From: Cytophagales bacterium
GTDB taxonomy: Bacteria; Bacteroidota; Bacteroidia; Cytophagales; Spirosomataceae
Assembly: GCA_013298025.1 (NCBI GenBank)
Contig: JAAFJE010000017.1
Span: 88,126-152,125 of the forward strand
DNA: 64,000 nt
Reading direction: 5' to 3'
Of this stretch, positions 9,222 through 17,279 are shown piece after piece. Under the pieces are notes generated by a model. It ran no database searches. It was given only the letters and a program-made list of their open reading frames with translations, and was not told the origin of the DNA. Each line of letters starts with the position of its first letter. Position 1 is the stretch's first letter. A program made the position numbers and the translations under genes.

Positions 9222-9947
9222 ATGCTAAGAGATGAGTTCGATACCAGAGTACGTGAAATAGAAAAATATTTTTTGCTTTTACAAAAAATTGAAGGCGACT
9301 ATAAAATCATCACTGATTTTAATAGAACTGAAGACTTTAGAATTGATGACGATTTATCTAAAATCTTAAAAGCAAACGGCTTTTTACTCTTATATAATCT
9401 TATAGAATCAACCCTCTTTAATAGTGTTGTTGAAATTTTTGATGAGTTAAAAACAAACGGTATAACTTACAATGCTATATCCTCTGAATTAAAAAAATTT
9501 TGGTTAAAAACTAAATATAGAAACCAAGAGGAAGAAACTCATCTCAATACTTCTCAAAAGTTTTACACATATATAGAAGACATTATAAATAATCTGCCTG
9601 TGGAGTTGGTTATTAACAGAATTGATTATGGAGGCTCTCTTAATGCAAAAAAAATTAGAGAGTTTTCTCAGGAGGTAGGGCTTAATTTTAATGACCCCCA
9701 TTATAGAGATTATCCAACTGGTAGAGCATTGGAGCTTATTAAAGAGTATCGTAATAAACTAGCACACGGAAGCAAAACATTTACTTCCATAGGAAGGGAT
9801 CATACTTTTTCCGGAATAGTCAGACAAGATAATACTATTGCACAGTTGGGATTGGAACACTTTAAGATATTGACTATTGAACATTTAACAGCATTTGTCA
9901 ATGCTGTTGAGGAATATCTAAGAAATAGGGCATATATACCTTCATAA
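9222..9947 (+). CDS. MAE_28990/MAE_18760-like HEPN nuclease
   Basis: A 241-residue, mostly alpha-helical protein. The sequence EYRNKLAHG (Arg177, Asn178, His182) fits the R-x4-6-H ribonuclease signature of HEPN domains, and the overall layout resembles the MAE_28990/MAE_18760-like HEPN family. HEPN proteins commonly act as RNases that cut host or phage RNA in abortive-infection, toxin-antitoxin and CRISPR-linked systems. It is the last gene of the cassette, 12 bases after the DUF262 gene. By position it is the likely toxic effector, while the DUF262 protein and methyltransferase provide sensing and self/non-self marking; that division of labour is inference. Confidence 0.8.
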   Translation: MLRDEFDTRVREIEKYFLLLQKIEGDYKIITDFNRTEDFRIDDDLSKILKANGFLLLYNLIESTLFNSVVEIFDELKTNGITYNAISSELKKFWLKTKYRNQEEETHLNTSQKFYTYIEDIINNLPVELVINRIDYGGSLNAKKIREFSQEVGLNFNDPHYRDYPTGRALELIKEYRNKLAHGSKTFTSIGRDHTFSGIVRQDNTIAQLGLEHFKILTIEHLTAFVNAVEEYLRNRAYIPS

Positions 9948-10001
9948 CGAGATTTGGTAAAAACAGGTTTCAATATTTTAGTACAATCATTTTGAATATA
10001 T

Positions 10002-10712
10002 ATGCTCCCCATCCTCTACCAAGACCCCTACCTTGTAGCTATCAATAAGCCCCATAATTTGCTGGTGCATCGCTCCCCTATTGCTGCCGAAGAAACGGTA
10101 TTTGCCCTGCAACTCCTGCGTGACCAACTGGGCGTTTGGGTGAGTCCTTGCCATCGTATCGACCGCAAAACGGGTGGTGTATTGCTTTTTGCCTTGAATA
10201 AAGAGGTAGATAAACTTGTAAAACAACAGTTTGAACAGCATACTACCCGCAAAAAATACTGGGCATTGGTGCGGGGCTATTTGCCCGACGAAGGTTTTAG
10301 CGATAGACCCTTGGCAAAAGATAATGGCGAATGGCAAACGGCACTTACTCGTTTCAGATGTCTGCAAAAAGTAGAGTTGCCCATAGAGGTGAGTCGATAC
10401 CCTACTTCACGGTATTCGCTGGCCGAAATTTATCCAGAAACGGGGCGTATGCACCAAATTCGTAGGCATTTTGCCCAAATGAGGCATTACCTCATCGGCG
10501 ACAAAACGCATGGCGAATGCAAACACAACAAAATGTTTGAGCAACACTTCGGACTGAATACCATGCTTTTACATGCGGCATCTTTAGAATTAACTCATCC
10601 TGTTACCAACCAGCCTTTGCTCATTGAAGCACCTTTGCAACCTGTATTTGTAGATATGTTGGAAAAAATAGGCATGACTACCACAGGGCTGTTGCTAGAA
10701 GCGTACCAATAG
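10002..10712 (+). CDS. truC: tRNA pseudouridine(65) synthase-like RluA-family enzyme
   Basis: A 236-residue pseudouridine synthase. The catalytic motif HRIDRKTGG carries the active-site Asp54, and ETGRMHQIRRHF and GDKTHG are further RluA-family motifs. There is no S4 domain, and the insert of charged sequence and length match TruC, which modifies U65 in tRNA, better than RluA, RluC or RluD. The enzyme acts in the cytoplasm without a cofactor. It lies between the DUF262/HEPN cassette and rpsJ on the same strand. No terminator is clear between it and rpsJ, which has its own promoter. TruC is the best family call; the modified nucleoside is not proven. Confidence 0.88.
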   Translation: MLPILYQDPYLVAINKPHNLLVHRSPIAAEETVFALQLLRDQLGVWVSPCHRIDRKTGGVLLFALNKEVDKLVKQQFEQHTTRKKYWALVRGYLPDEGFSDRPLAKDNGEWQTALTRFRCLQKVELPIEVSRYPTSRYSLAEIYPETGRMHQIRRHFAQMRHYLIGDKTHGECKHNKMFEQHFGLNTMLLHAASLELTHPVTNQPLLIEAPLQPVFVDMLEKIGMTTTGLLLEAYQ

Positions 10713-10763
10713 AATGCCTTTGCTATCATTAGCGAAGTTATTTTCTAAAAAAACAAAAGCTAT

Positions 10764-10795
10764 CTTGCTTAATTATATGTAAATCAGTAATTTTG
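10764..10795 (+). promoter_or_regulatory. rpsJ promoter
   Basis: CTTG at 10764-10767, a 20-base spacer and TAATTTTG at 10788-10795. The downstream word is identical to that of the fusA promoter, and the bases just before it (TCAG) also match. Confidence 0.7.
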
Positions 10796-10856
10796 CAGTC
10801 CCAAATCCGAAGCGTATGGTACTTTCGGTTTGGTTTCATTAAATGTACCAATCCAA

Positions 10857-11162
10857 ATGAATCAAAAAATCAGAATCAAATTGAAGTCATTTGACCACAC
10901 TTTAGTGGACAAATCGGCTGAGAAAATCGTGAAGGCTGTAAAGGCTACTGGTGCTGTGGTTTCTGGCCCAATTCCTTTGCCTACTAAAGTGGAAAAATTC
11001 ACTGTGTTGCGTTCTCCACACGTAAACAAAAAAGCTCGTGAACAATTCCAATTGTGTACTTACAAGCGTCTAATCGACATCTACTCATCTTCTCCTAAAA
11101 CAGTTGATGCTTTGATGAAATTAGAATTGCCTTCAGGTGTTGATGTTGAAATCAAAGTGTAA
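10857..11162 (+). CDS. rpsJ: 30S ribosomal protein S10
   Basis: S10 is a component of the 30S head and also the NusE transcription antitermination factor. The 101-residue protein begins [20 protein letters not shown], with the [21 protein letters not shown] core and the C-terminal [11 protein letters not shown] typical of the family. The ATG at 10857 is the start; an in-frame TTG at 10830 would add nine residues and is rejected. In many bacteria rpsJ heads the large S10 operon; here it is a single-gene unit with its own promoter and a terminator directly after the stop. Confidence 0.97.
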   Translation: MNQKIRIKLKSFDHTLVDKSAEKIVKAVKATGAVVSGPIPLPTKVEKFTVLRSPHVNKKAREQFQLCTYKRLIDIYSSSPKTVDALMKLELPSGVDVEIKV

Positions 11163-11184
11163 TTTTACCTTGATTACAAACAAT

Positions 11185-11223
11185 AAAAGGGTCGAAACTT
11201 TCGTGGTTTCGACCCTTTGTTTT
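11185..11223. terminator. Bidirectional terminator between rpsJ and aroE
   Basis: AAAAGGGTCGAAAC (11185-11198) pairs with GTTTCGACCCTTT (11205-11217) and is flanked by A- and T-rich runs. It sits between convergent genes. Confidence 0.9.
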
Positions 11224-11246
11224 AACCTAAGCGTACTTCTACTTCC

Positions 11247-12002
11247 CTATTCGTTCCAAATTTCCCACGCTTTTTCGGCTTGTCCATGTAGCATTTCTAA
11301 ACCAAAATGCACGGCTTTTGCCCCGTTTTCTAAGCCTTTCTTCAAAAAAAGCGTTTCAAGCGGATTATACACAATGTCGTAAAGCAAATGCTTGTTGGTC
11401 AATAATTCGTAAGGAATAGCTGGACAAGCATCTATTTTGGGGTACATTCCCAACGGTGTGGTATTCACAATGAGCAAATGCGATGCCATCACGTCGGCGT
11501 TGAGTTCTTCGTAGGTAAGCGTATCGGCTTCTTTGTTGCGAGAAACCAATTGCACCGCCAATCCCAAGTCTTCGAGTGCCGTAACGATGGCTTTGGCCGC
11601 CCCACCTTTGCCCAATACCAAGGCTTTTTGTGGGGCTATTTCTTGGAAAGCCTCCCACTTTTCTAGCGTCCAGCGAAAGCCCCAATAGTCGGTATTAAAG
11701 CCCTTGGTTTTGCCATCAGCAAAGATTTTTACGGTATTCACCGCTCCAATTTTTTGGGCGGCCGCATCTATTTCGTCCAAATAGCCCATCACATGTTGCT
11801 TGTGCGGAATGGTTACGTTTAGCCCTTTTAAAACAGCTTTGTGTGCGTTTAATAAAGCCGGAAAATCTTCGATGTGGGCTAGTTCAAACTTTTCGTAAGT
11901 ATGCGTAGCCGACAAGCCAAGCTTTTCAAATTTTTCTGTAAAATAGCCTTTAGAAAACGAATGCCCTAAAGGAAAACCAATGAGCCCAAATAATTGATTC
12001 AT
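11247..12002 (-). CDS. aroE: Shikimate dehydrogenase
   Basis: AroE reduces 3-dehydroshikimate to shikimate with NADPH in the cytoplasmic shikimate pathway. The protein has 251 residues. The substrate-binding GHSFSKGYF (13-21), the catalytic Lys68 in GLNVTIPHKQ, Asp105 in GFNTDYWGF, the GAVNTV motif and the NADP-binding loop VLGKGGAAKAI are present. It is slightly shorter than E. coli AroE (272), as is usual in Bacteroidota. It is followed by the bidirectional terminator and separated from dedA upstream by a terminator hairpin, so it is a single-gene unit. Confidence 0.96.
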   Translation of the reverse strand: MNQLFGLIGFPLGHSFSKGYFTEKFEKLGLSATHTYEKFELAHIEDFPALLNAHKAVLKGLNVTIPHKQHVMGYLDEIDAAAQKIGAVNTVKIFADGKTKGFNTDYWGFRWTLEKWEAFQEIAPQKALVLGKGGAAKAIVTALEDLGLAVQLVSRNKEADTLTYEELNADVMASHLLIVNTTPLGMYPKIDACPAIPYELLTNKHLLYDIVYNPLETLFLKKGLENGAKAVHFGLEMLHGQAEKAWEIWNE

Positions 12003-12028
12003 GCCTTTTTGTATGAAATGATGAATAC

Positions 12029-12093
12029 AAAAATCGGATTTTCACAGGTGGATTTCGGCTAAAAAACTAAATCCACAAGCAAAAATCCGATTT
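12029..12093 (-). terminator. Terminator after the dedA-family gene
   Basis: A two-part hairpin: AAAATCGGATTTT (12030-12042) with AAAATCCGATTT (12082-12093), and inside it GTGGATTT (12048-12055) with AAATCCAC (12069-12076). It lies just after the stop of the minus-strand dedA gene. Confidence 0.65.
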
Positions 12094-12116
12094 CTATACG
12101 CAATATTGTATCTGAT

Positions 12117-12761
12117 TTATTTTAATTTCGATTTGATAAAACCAATAATCATTGGTAAAACTGAAATCCCTACGATACCAAATACTACCTTTTCAAAATT
12201 ATGTTTTACCCATTCGTTGTTGCCTAAAAAATACCCAACCAAAGTAATAAGCGAAACCCAAACCACTGCTCCCAAAATACAAAAAGTGATATATTTTGGA
12301 TATTTCATGCTGCCTGCACCTGCGACAAAAGGGGCAACCGTACGAACAATCGGCACAAAACGGGCCATAATGACCGTTGGACCACCATTTTTTTCGTAGA
12401 AAGCTTCCGTTTTAGCAATATGTTCTCTTTTCAAAAACAAAATTTTGTCTTTCGATTTTACATAACCACTGAAATACTTGCCTACAAAATAGTTGAGATT
12501 GTCGCCCAATAGAGCCGCTCCAATCAGCAAGGGAATCACAAAGGTAATGTCGATTTTGCCACCCGTAGCCGGAGCCGCCAATACGCCTACCGCAAACAAC
12601 AGCGAATCGCCGGGCAAAAGAGGCATCACAACCAAGCCCGTTTCCACAAACACAATCAAAAACAACAAGCCATACGTTAAAGCTCCGTTTTCTTGAATAA
12701 ATTGCGTAAGAGTCGTAAGCGGGTCTCTAAACAACTGTAATACAAATTGCAGTACTTCCAT
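12117..12761 (-). CDS. DedA family (VTT/SNARE-associated) membrane protein
   Basis: A 214-residue polytopic inner-membrane protein of the DedA superfamily. Visible hallmarks are the acidic/proline segment FVETGLVVMPLLPGDSLLF near residue 40-60 and the arginine motif MARFVPIVRTVAPFVAG around residue 135, then a C-terminal membrane pair. DedA proteins are needed for membrane potential, cell division and, in recently studied cases, undecaprenyl-phosphate or phospholipid translocation. The specific substrate cannot be inferred. It is transcribed alone. Confidence 0.92.
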   Translation of the reverse strand: MEVLQFVLQLFRDPLTTLTQFIQENGALTYGLLFLIVFVETGLVVMPLLPGDSLLFAVGVLAAPATGGKIDITFVIPLLIGAALLGDNLNYFVGKYFSGYVKSKDKILFLKREHIAKTEAFYEKNGGPTVIMARFVPIVRTVAPFVAGAGSMKYPKYITFCILGAVVWVSLITLVGYFLGNNEWVKHNFEKVVFGIVGISVLPMIIGFIKSKLK

Positions 12762-12889
12762 GATTTTATGAGATAGATGGGTTAAGAATGCGTATGAATT
12801 AAGTATTAAGGCAAAATTGTGCGTTGCAAATTAGTATCTTGATTTTCAACAACTTAAATCACAATTCACGCAGTTGCTAATGTACTAAC

Positions 12890-13651
12890 TTACACGTGTA
12901 AAAAATGTGAAAACGTATCGCCTCTAAGTCCTAAACGAATGGTTTCGAGTGAAATCACTTCGTGAGGAGCTATATTTCCTACGTTTACATTGGCACCAAC
13001 CAACTTCACAAACCATACTTGTTGCGATTTTTGAGGAGCTTCCCAAATGATTTTTTCTTCGGGAATTTCAGTAAGAATTTCTTCGACCAAACCCTGACGA
13101 ACCTCGCCCGAAGCACGGAACAAACCTACGTTTCCGCCTTCACGGGCTTCGCCAATTACTTTCCAAGCTCCTGCTTCAAGCTCGGCTTTCATCAATTTAA
13201 TCCACTTGTACGGCGGAATAATCTTGGCTTCGTCTTTCGAGCCAACTTCAGACAAAACTGTCACCTGTTTGGCAAGTGTACGAATATACTCACACTTATC
13301 GTCTGGATTCATTTCTAAAGACCCATCCGATACCTCAGCGTATTCCATACCGAATTGGTCGAGTACACGGCGATAATCATCAAATTGCCCACGCACCACA
13401 AATGCTTCAAACAACGTACCACCAAAATATACAGGAATACCAGCCGATTTATAAAGGGCCAATTTTTCTTTCAAGTTAGGCGTAACAAAGGAAGTAGCCC
13501 ATCCGAGTTTCACGATGTCTGTATAATCAGCGCCAAGTTCAAGAAAATCTTCTACTTGTCGCAAACTAAGCCCTTTGTCCATTACCATTGTCAATCCTTT
13601 TTGACGTGGCTTTGTTGTTCTTTCAGGAATCTGGTTAAGTGGATAATTCAT
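12890..13651 (-). CDS. Phosphosulfolactate synthase-like protein (ComA family)
   Basis: A 253-residue TIM-barrel protein of the ComA/(2R)-phospho-3-sulfolactate synthase family, which adds sulfite to phosphoenolpyruvate. Family features visible are the early KGLTMVMDKGLS, KLGWATS, YFGGTLFEAF and VSDGSLEM segments and EAREGGNVGLF with ESG-like residues. In methanogens the pathway leads to coenzyme M. In Cytophagales a sulfonate precursor could instead serve cysteate and sulfonolipid synthesis; that is inference, as no other gene of such a pathway is nearby. It appears to be a single-gene unit. Confidence 0.85.
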   Translation of the reverse strand: MNYPLNQIPERTTKPRQKGLTMVMDKGLSLRQVEDFLELGADYTDIVKLGWATSFVTPNLKEKLALYKSAGIPVYFGGTLFEAFVVRGQFDDYRRVLDQFGMEYAEVSDGSLEMNPDDKCEYIRTLAKQVTVLSEVGSKDEAKIIPPYKWIKLMKAELEAGAWKVIGEAREGGNVGLFRASGEVRQGLVEEILTEIPEEKIIWEAPQKSQQVWFVKLVGANVNVGNIAPHEVISLETIRLGLRGDTFSHFLHV

Positions 13652-14081
13652 ATTGTTTGAATTTTCGGGGATTAAATGTATGGTTTACGGAACAAATATT
13701 GTTTCAGCTTTGCACACCTTTTGTCTTTTGATAAACCAAAGATTAAATCATGGGTATTTATTGTGCAATCTCACAAAATTAGAAATATCTCTCTAAAGGC
13801 ACAACCTATTATTTTAATAGATTGTCTTTAAACAATACTTATAAAACATTAATCATTTGTAAATCAGTATTTTATTTTATTTAGAAAAATAATTTTTCAT
13901 AGATTTTTTTAAAAAAAGCTTATTTTTATTGTTTTACTAAACAGTGTTTATTATTTTTACATCGAAATATTAAAACACATTGGTTAAGTTGTTGGTTATA
14001 AATGTACAAATTAGCCAATAGTGGCTTCTCTTCATTATTGTTATTGGTCTAAAAACAAAACAACAAACTTCTCAAATCACT
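13652..14081. other. AT-rich intergenic region with a TetR-type operator
   Basis: No coding sequence is seen. The region separates divergent genes and is mostly A/T. It carries the palindrome TAAACAGTGTTTA at 13938-13950 (listed separately), about 130 bases before the DUF2147 gene. Confidence 0.6.
13938..13950. promoter_or_regulatory. Candidate TetR operator O1
   Basis: TAAACAGTGTTTA is a perfect 13-bp palindrome around a central G. The 15-mer TTACTAAACAGTGTT recurs at 15817-15831, in front of the tolC-family gene. The tetR gene lies between the two copies and probably in the transcript that starts near this one, giving autoregulation. Confidence 0.6.
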
Positions 14082-14504
14082 ATGAAAAAAGCTTTTTATT
14101 TGATTGCTTGCATGTTATGCTTGACCCAATGGGTTGTTGCCCAAGAGCCACACAAAGAAAGTGTTGTGGGCGAATGGCTCTCGGAAGACAAAGACGGTAA
14201 AATCCAAATTTACAAGCAAGGTGACAAATTTTACGGCAAAATTGTTTGGGGTAAAACTTCTGGTAGAAAAGACACCGAAAACCCCGACCCTGCCCTAAGA
14301 AGTCAGCCTTTAATAGGCTTAGTTATTTTAAAAAACTTTACCTTTAACGGAAAATATTGGGAAAATGGTACAATCTATGACCCCAACACGGGCAAAACGT
14401 ATTCGTGTACCATGAAGCTCAAAGGAAATAATGCCTTAGAAATCAGAGGTTTTGTGGGTATTTCCCTCCTCGGTAGAACAACCGTTTGGACGAGAATACA
14501 GTAG
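14082..14504 (+). CDS. DUF2147 family exported protein
   Basis: A 140-residue protein with a clear signal peptide (MKKAFYLIACMLCLTQWVVA, cleavage after about residue 20). The mature part has the DUF2147 pattern: VVGEWLSEDKDGKIQIYKQGDKFYGKIVW near the start, an ENPDPALRSQPLIG centre, and a GKTYSCTMKLKGNNALEIRGFVG end. The family forms a small periplasmic beta-barrel-like fold of unknown function. It lies 50 bases before tetR and probably shares its transcript. Confidence 0.88.
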   Translation: MKKAFYLIACMLCLTQWVVAQEPHKESVVGEWLSEDKDGKIQIYKQGDKFYGKIVWGKTSGRKDTENPDPALRSQPLIGLVILKNFTFNGKYWENGTIYDPNTGKTYSCTMKLKGNNALEIRGFVGISLLGRTTVWTRIQ

Positions 14505-14554
14505 GTTTCAGGGCATTGTATTGTTGCCAACAAATTACCACGTAAAAAAATATT

Positions 14555-15187
14555 ATGGGAATTACCGAGCGAAAAGAGCGAGAAAAACTTGAACTAAAAC
14601 AGCGAATTTTGGAGGCTGCACTGGATATTTTTGTGCGTGAAGGCTTTGAAAAGGCTTCTATCAGGGCTATTGCCGATAAAATAGAGTATAGTCCCGCAAC
14701 CATTTATTTGCATTTTAAAGACAAAGACGAGCTTTTGTTTGCTTTACATGAAAGAGGCTTCATGAAAATGTTTGAGTATATGCGTGACCTCGACAACATC
14801 ACTGATGCGTTTGAACAATTACTCAAACGGGGACAAATGTACTTGCAATTTGCCATCGAAAACCCCGAAATGTACGACCTGATGTTTATCAACGATGCTC
14901 CGATGTTGGCCTTACAAAAAGGTGGCACCGAGCATTGGGATTGTGGGATGGAAAATTTTGAAGGCCTCAAAATAAACATCCAGCGTTGTATCGAGCAAGG
15001 CTATATGCAGCCGTTCGACCTCAACATAACCGCCATGACCATCTGGTCGTATGTACATGGCTTGGTATCGCTGTATATCAGAGGGCGATTCGAGAAGTTT
15101 CCTTTGCAAGACCCAAGTTTAAATATTCAATCGCTGATGTTGCTTTCGCTAGAACAAATGTTGGTATTTCTAAGAAAAAAAATATGA
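14555..15187 (+). CDS. TetR/AcrR family transcriptional regulator
   Basis: A 210-residue repressor. The N-terminal helix-turn-helix spans about residues 15-60 (ILEAALDIFVREGFEKASIRA... YSPATIYLHFKDKDELL), followed by an all-helical ligand-binding and dimerisation domain with no recognisable specificity. The ATGA overlap at its end couples it to the thioesterase gene. The position between two copies of the palindrome TTACTAAACAGTGTT strongly suggests that it controls both its own unit and the efflux genes. Confidence 0.93.
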   Translation: MGITERKEREKLELKQRILEAALDIFVREGFEKASIRAIADKIEYSPATIYLHFKDKDELLFALHERGFMKMFEYMRDLDNITDAFEQLLKRGQMYLQFAIENPEMYDLMFINDAPMLALQKGGTEHWDCGMENFEGLKINIQRCIEQGYMQPFDLNITAMTIWSYVHGLVSLYIRGRFEKFPLQDPSLNIQSLMLLSLEQMLVFLRKKI

Positions 15188-15621
15188 GTAACGCTATTGT
15201 AGCTTTTTTGAAACAAAACATCGGCGAACGCATCGCCGAGAAAAGTCCATCGAAAGTATCCCAATTACTAGATGGGGTCTTGCTCAAAGTTGAAGAGGGA
15301 GCTATCGAGGTTTCGTACCAAGTGACTGCCCAAATGACCAATCCTGCGGGTTTGCTTCATGGTGGCATTGCCGCCACGATGCTCGACGACGTAATGGGCA
15401 TGGCTGTTTTTAGCATGGGCAATAACGTATTTTATAGCACCGTAAACTTGTCTATCGACTACCTCTACAGTGCCAAAGTGGGCGAAACCCTGAGCGTTGA
15501 GGCAAAGATTATCCGTATGGGTAAAAAAATTGCCCATGTAGAAGGAGTAATTCGTAACGAACAACAACAATTGGTAGCAAAATGTACCTCCAACTTGGTA
15601 GCAACGAGCCATAAAATTTAG
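15184..15621 (+). CDS. PaaI/YbgC-type hotdog thioesterase
   Basis: A 145-residue single hotdog domain. GGIAATMLDDVMGMAVFS with the preceding LLHGG motif is the PaaI-family active-site region, and YLYSAKVGETLSVEAKI the central strand. Such enzymes hydrolyse acyl- or phenylacetyl-CoA esters. The ATG at 15184 overlaps the tetR stop (ATGA); a longer frame opening at 14986 runs through tetR and is not the true start. Cotranscription with tetR suggests the regulator may sense an acyl-CoA or aromatic compound, which is inference. Confidence 0.9.
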   Translation: MSNAIVAFLKQNIGERIAEKSPSKVSQLLDGVLLKVEEGAIEVSYQVTAQMTNPAGLLHGGIAATMLDDVMGMAVFSMGNNVFYSTVNLSIDYLYSAKVGETLSVEAKIIRMGKKIAHVEGVIRNEQQQLVAKCTSNLVATSHKI

Positions 15622-15761
15622 TGATTGAGTGAATGAGTGAGTTAGTGAATTGTGAATGAGTGTTTTTATTTTCAAAAATTTACATTTTAATCAAAATCAA
15701 TTGAGTCATAATTGAAAAATAAAAACTTAACTCACTAAATCACTCAATCACAATTCACTCA
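15619..15761. repeat. Intergenic inverted repeat of the TGAGTGA/TTGTGAA family
   Basis: The left arm (15619-15662) is made of TGATTGAGTGA, TGAGTGAGTTAGTGA and TTGTGAATGAGTG words; the right arm (15727-15761) carries their reverse complements (CTCACTAAATCACTCAATCA, CAATTCACTCAT). Related copies are at 44486-44535 and 57164-57443. It sits right after the stop of the thioesterase gene, where it may also serve as a terminator. Confidence 0.6.
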
Positions 15762-15816
15762 TCAACCAGCCTAGCATTAATTCAAACAGGAATTGGTGCT
15801 TTTTATTTAAACTATT

Positions 15817-15831
15817 ACTAAACAGTGTTAA
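15817..15831. promoter_or_regulatory. Candidate TetR operator O2
   Basis: TTACTAAACAGTGTT repeats the 15-mer of O1 (13936-13950), within the near-palindrome TAAACAGTGTTAA. It stands 23 bases before the start of the tolC-family gene, in the expected promoter position. Confidence 0.6.
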
Positions 15832-15853
15832 TAAAATTATAAATGTTTTTATT

Positions 15854-17212
15854 ATGAAATACTTTTTTCTTATTGGGCTGTTGTGCTGTTGGAGCTTTGG
15901 GCTTAGGGCACAGTCGCCACTATTGGATGCTTATATCCAACAAGGCTTGCAGCAAAGTAAAGTGTTACAACAACAAAATTTCCAACTACAAAAAGCCATG
16001 TACGCCCTCACCGAGGCTCAAACGCTTTTTAAACCGACGGTCAATTTCAATACCACACTTTCGGCGGCACAGGGTGGTCGAACGCTCGAATTTCCCGTAG
16101 GCGATATGCTCAATCCGGTCTATACTACGCTCAATACTTTGACCAACTCGAAGGCTTTTCCACAAATTGCCAATGTAAATGAGCAACTCATTCCGAAAGA
16201 TTTTTACGATGTGCGTTTCAAGACTACGATGCCCCTCATCAATGCCGAAGTGAAGTATAACCAAGCCATCAAAAAGGAGTTGGTTGGCTTGCAACAAGTT
16301 GAAATACAGGTGTATAAAAGAACATTGGTAAAAGACATCAAAACGGCCTATTTCAATTGGTTGAAAGCCAGCGATGCCATCAAAATTTATGACAACGCCC
16401 TGCAAATACTCAAAGAAAGCGAGCGAGTAAACCAAAGTCTTATCCAAAATGGCATGGCAAATCCGACGGTATCGGTGCGTAACCGCAGTGAAATAGCCAA
16501 CATCGAAGCCGACAAACAAGCCGCTTTGGTGAATCGTAAAAATGCGGCAGCGTATTTTAACTTTCTACTCAACCGCACACTCGACGAGCCAATTCAACTC
16601 GACACAACTCTGCAAACAAGTCGGCTGTCGGCAACCTTGCCACAAGGACACCGAGAAGAACTCGACCAATTGCAACATAGCATCGACCTCAACCGACAAA
16701 TATTAGGCATGAATCAAGCCTTGAAAAAACCCAAAATAGGGGCTTCGCTCGACTTGGGTTCACAGGGGCGATTTGCTCAAATTGCTTCGAGCAATAAAAA
16801 CTTTTTTGCACCAAACGCCTTCTTCTTGCTTGGTCTTTCGATTGATTTGCCTGTGTATAATTTTGGTAGAAATCAACTCAAAATCAAACAAGCCGAAATG
16901 GACTTAGCCACGGCCGATACTCAGTTACAACAAGTAAAAAATCAGCTTGATTTACAAATGACCACCGCCCAAAATACCTTGTTGGCAGCCCAAGAAATAT
17001 ATCAGGCAAAAGCTACGCAGGTACTTGCCGCCGAACGCTATTACAAAGATATGCTACGCCGCTACAAAGAAGGAAACCTGAGCTTTATCGAGTTGCTCGA
17101 TGCTCAAACACAACTCACCAAAAGCCAATTGCAGCAGTCTATCGCCCAATATGATGTATGGCTAAAATGGGTCGAATTAGAAAGAGCCAATGCCGCCTTT
17201 GTACTACGTTGA
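15854..17212 (+). CDS. TolC family outer membrane efflux protein
   Basis: A 452-residue protein with a signal peptide (cleavage near the ALGLRAQS segment, residue 20) and the two long coiled-coil repeats of outer-membrane efflux proteins (OEP domains about 25-220 and 250-445). The YKEGNLSFIELLDAQTQL motif near the C-terminus is typical. It forms the trimeric exit duct of the tripartite pump made with the two genes that follow. It is separated from them by 147 bases that contain DnaA-box-like words. Confidence 0.93.
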   Translation: MKYFFLIGLLCCWSFGLRAQSPLLDAYIQQGLQQSKVLQQQNFQLQKAMYALTEAQTLFKPTVNFNTTLSAAQGGRTLEFPVGDMLNPVYTTLNTLTNSKAFPQIANVNEQLIPKDFYDVRFKTTMPLINAEVKYNQAIKKELVGLQQVEIQVYKRTLVKDIKTAYFNWLKASDAIKIYDNALQILKESERVNQSLIQNGMANPTVSVRNRSEIANIEADKQAALVNRKNAAAYFNFLLNRTLDEPIQLDTTLQTSRLSATLPQGHREELDQLQHSIDLNRQILGMNQALKKPKIGASLDLGSQGRFAQIASSNKNFFAPNAFFLLGLSIDLPVYNFGRNQLKIKQAEMDLATADTQLQQVKNQLDLQMTTAQNTLLAAQEIYQAKATQVLAAERYYKDMLRRYKEGNLSFIELLDAQTQLTKSQLQQSIAQYDVWLKWVELERANAAFVLR

Positions 17213-17216
17213 CAAC

Positions 17217-17279
17217 TGTGGAAAAGTGGATAATTATTTATAAATAAATACTTTAATTGTGGATAACTTTTGTGGAAAA
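17217..17279 (+). other. Cluster of four DnaA-box-like 9-mers
   Basis: TGTGGAAAA (17217), AGTGGATAA (17225), TGTGGATAA (17258) and TGTGGAAAA (17271) lie in one orientation within 63 bp of AT-rich DNA between the tolC gene and the adaptor gene. The third is the exact reverse complement of the consensus TTATCCACA. Function is unknown. Confidence 0.4.

Noticed and set aside
10830..10856. TTG start for rpsJ
   Set aside because: It adds nine residues not found in S10; the ATG at 10857 matches the family.
14986..15183. Extension of the thioesterase gene
   Set aside because: The frame overlaps the tetR coding region; the ATGA junction at 15184 is the natural start.
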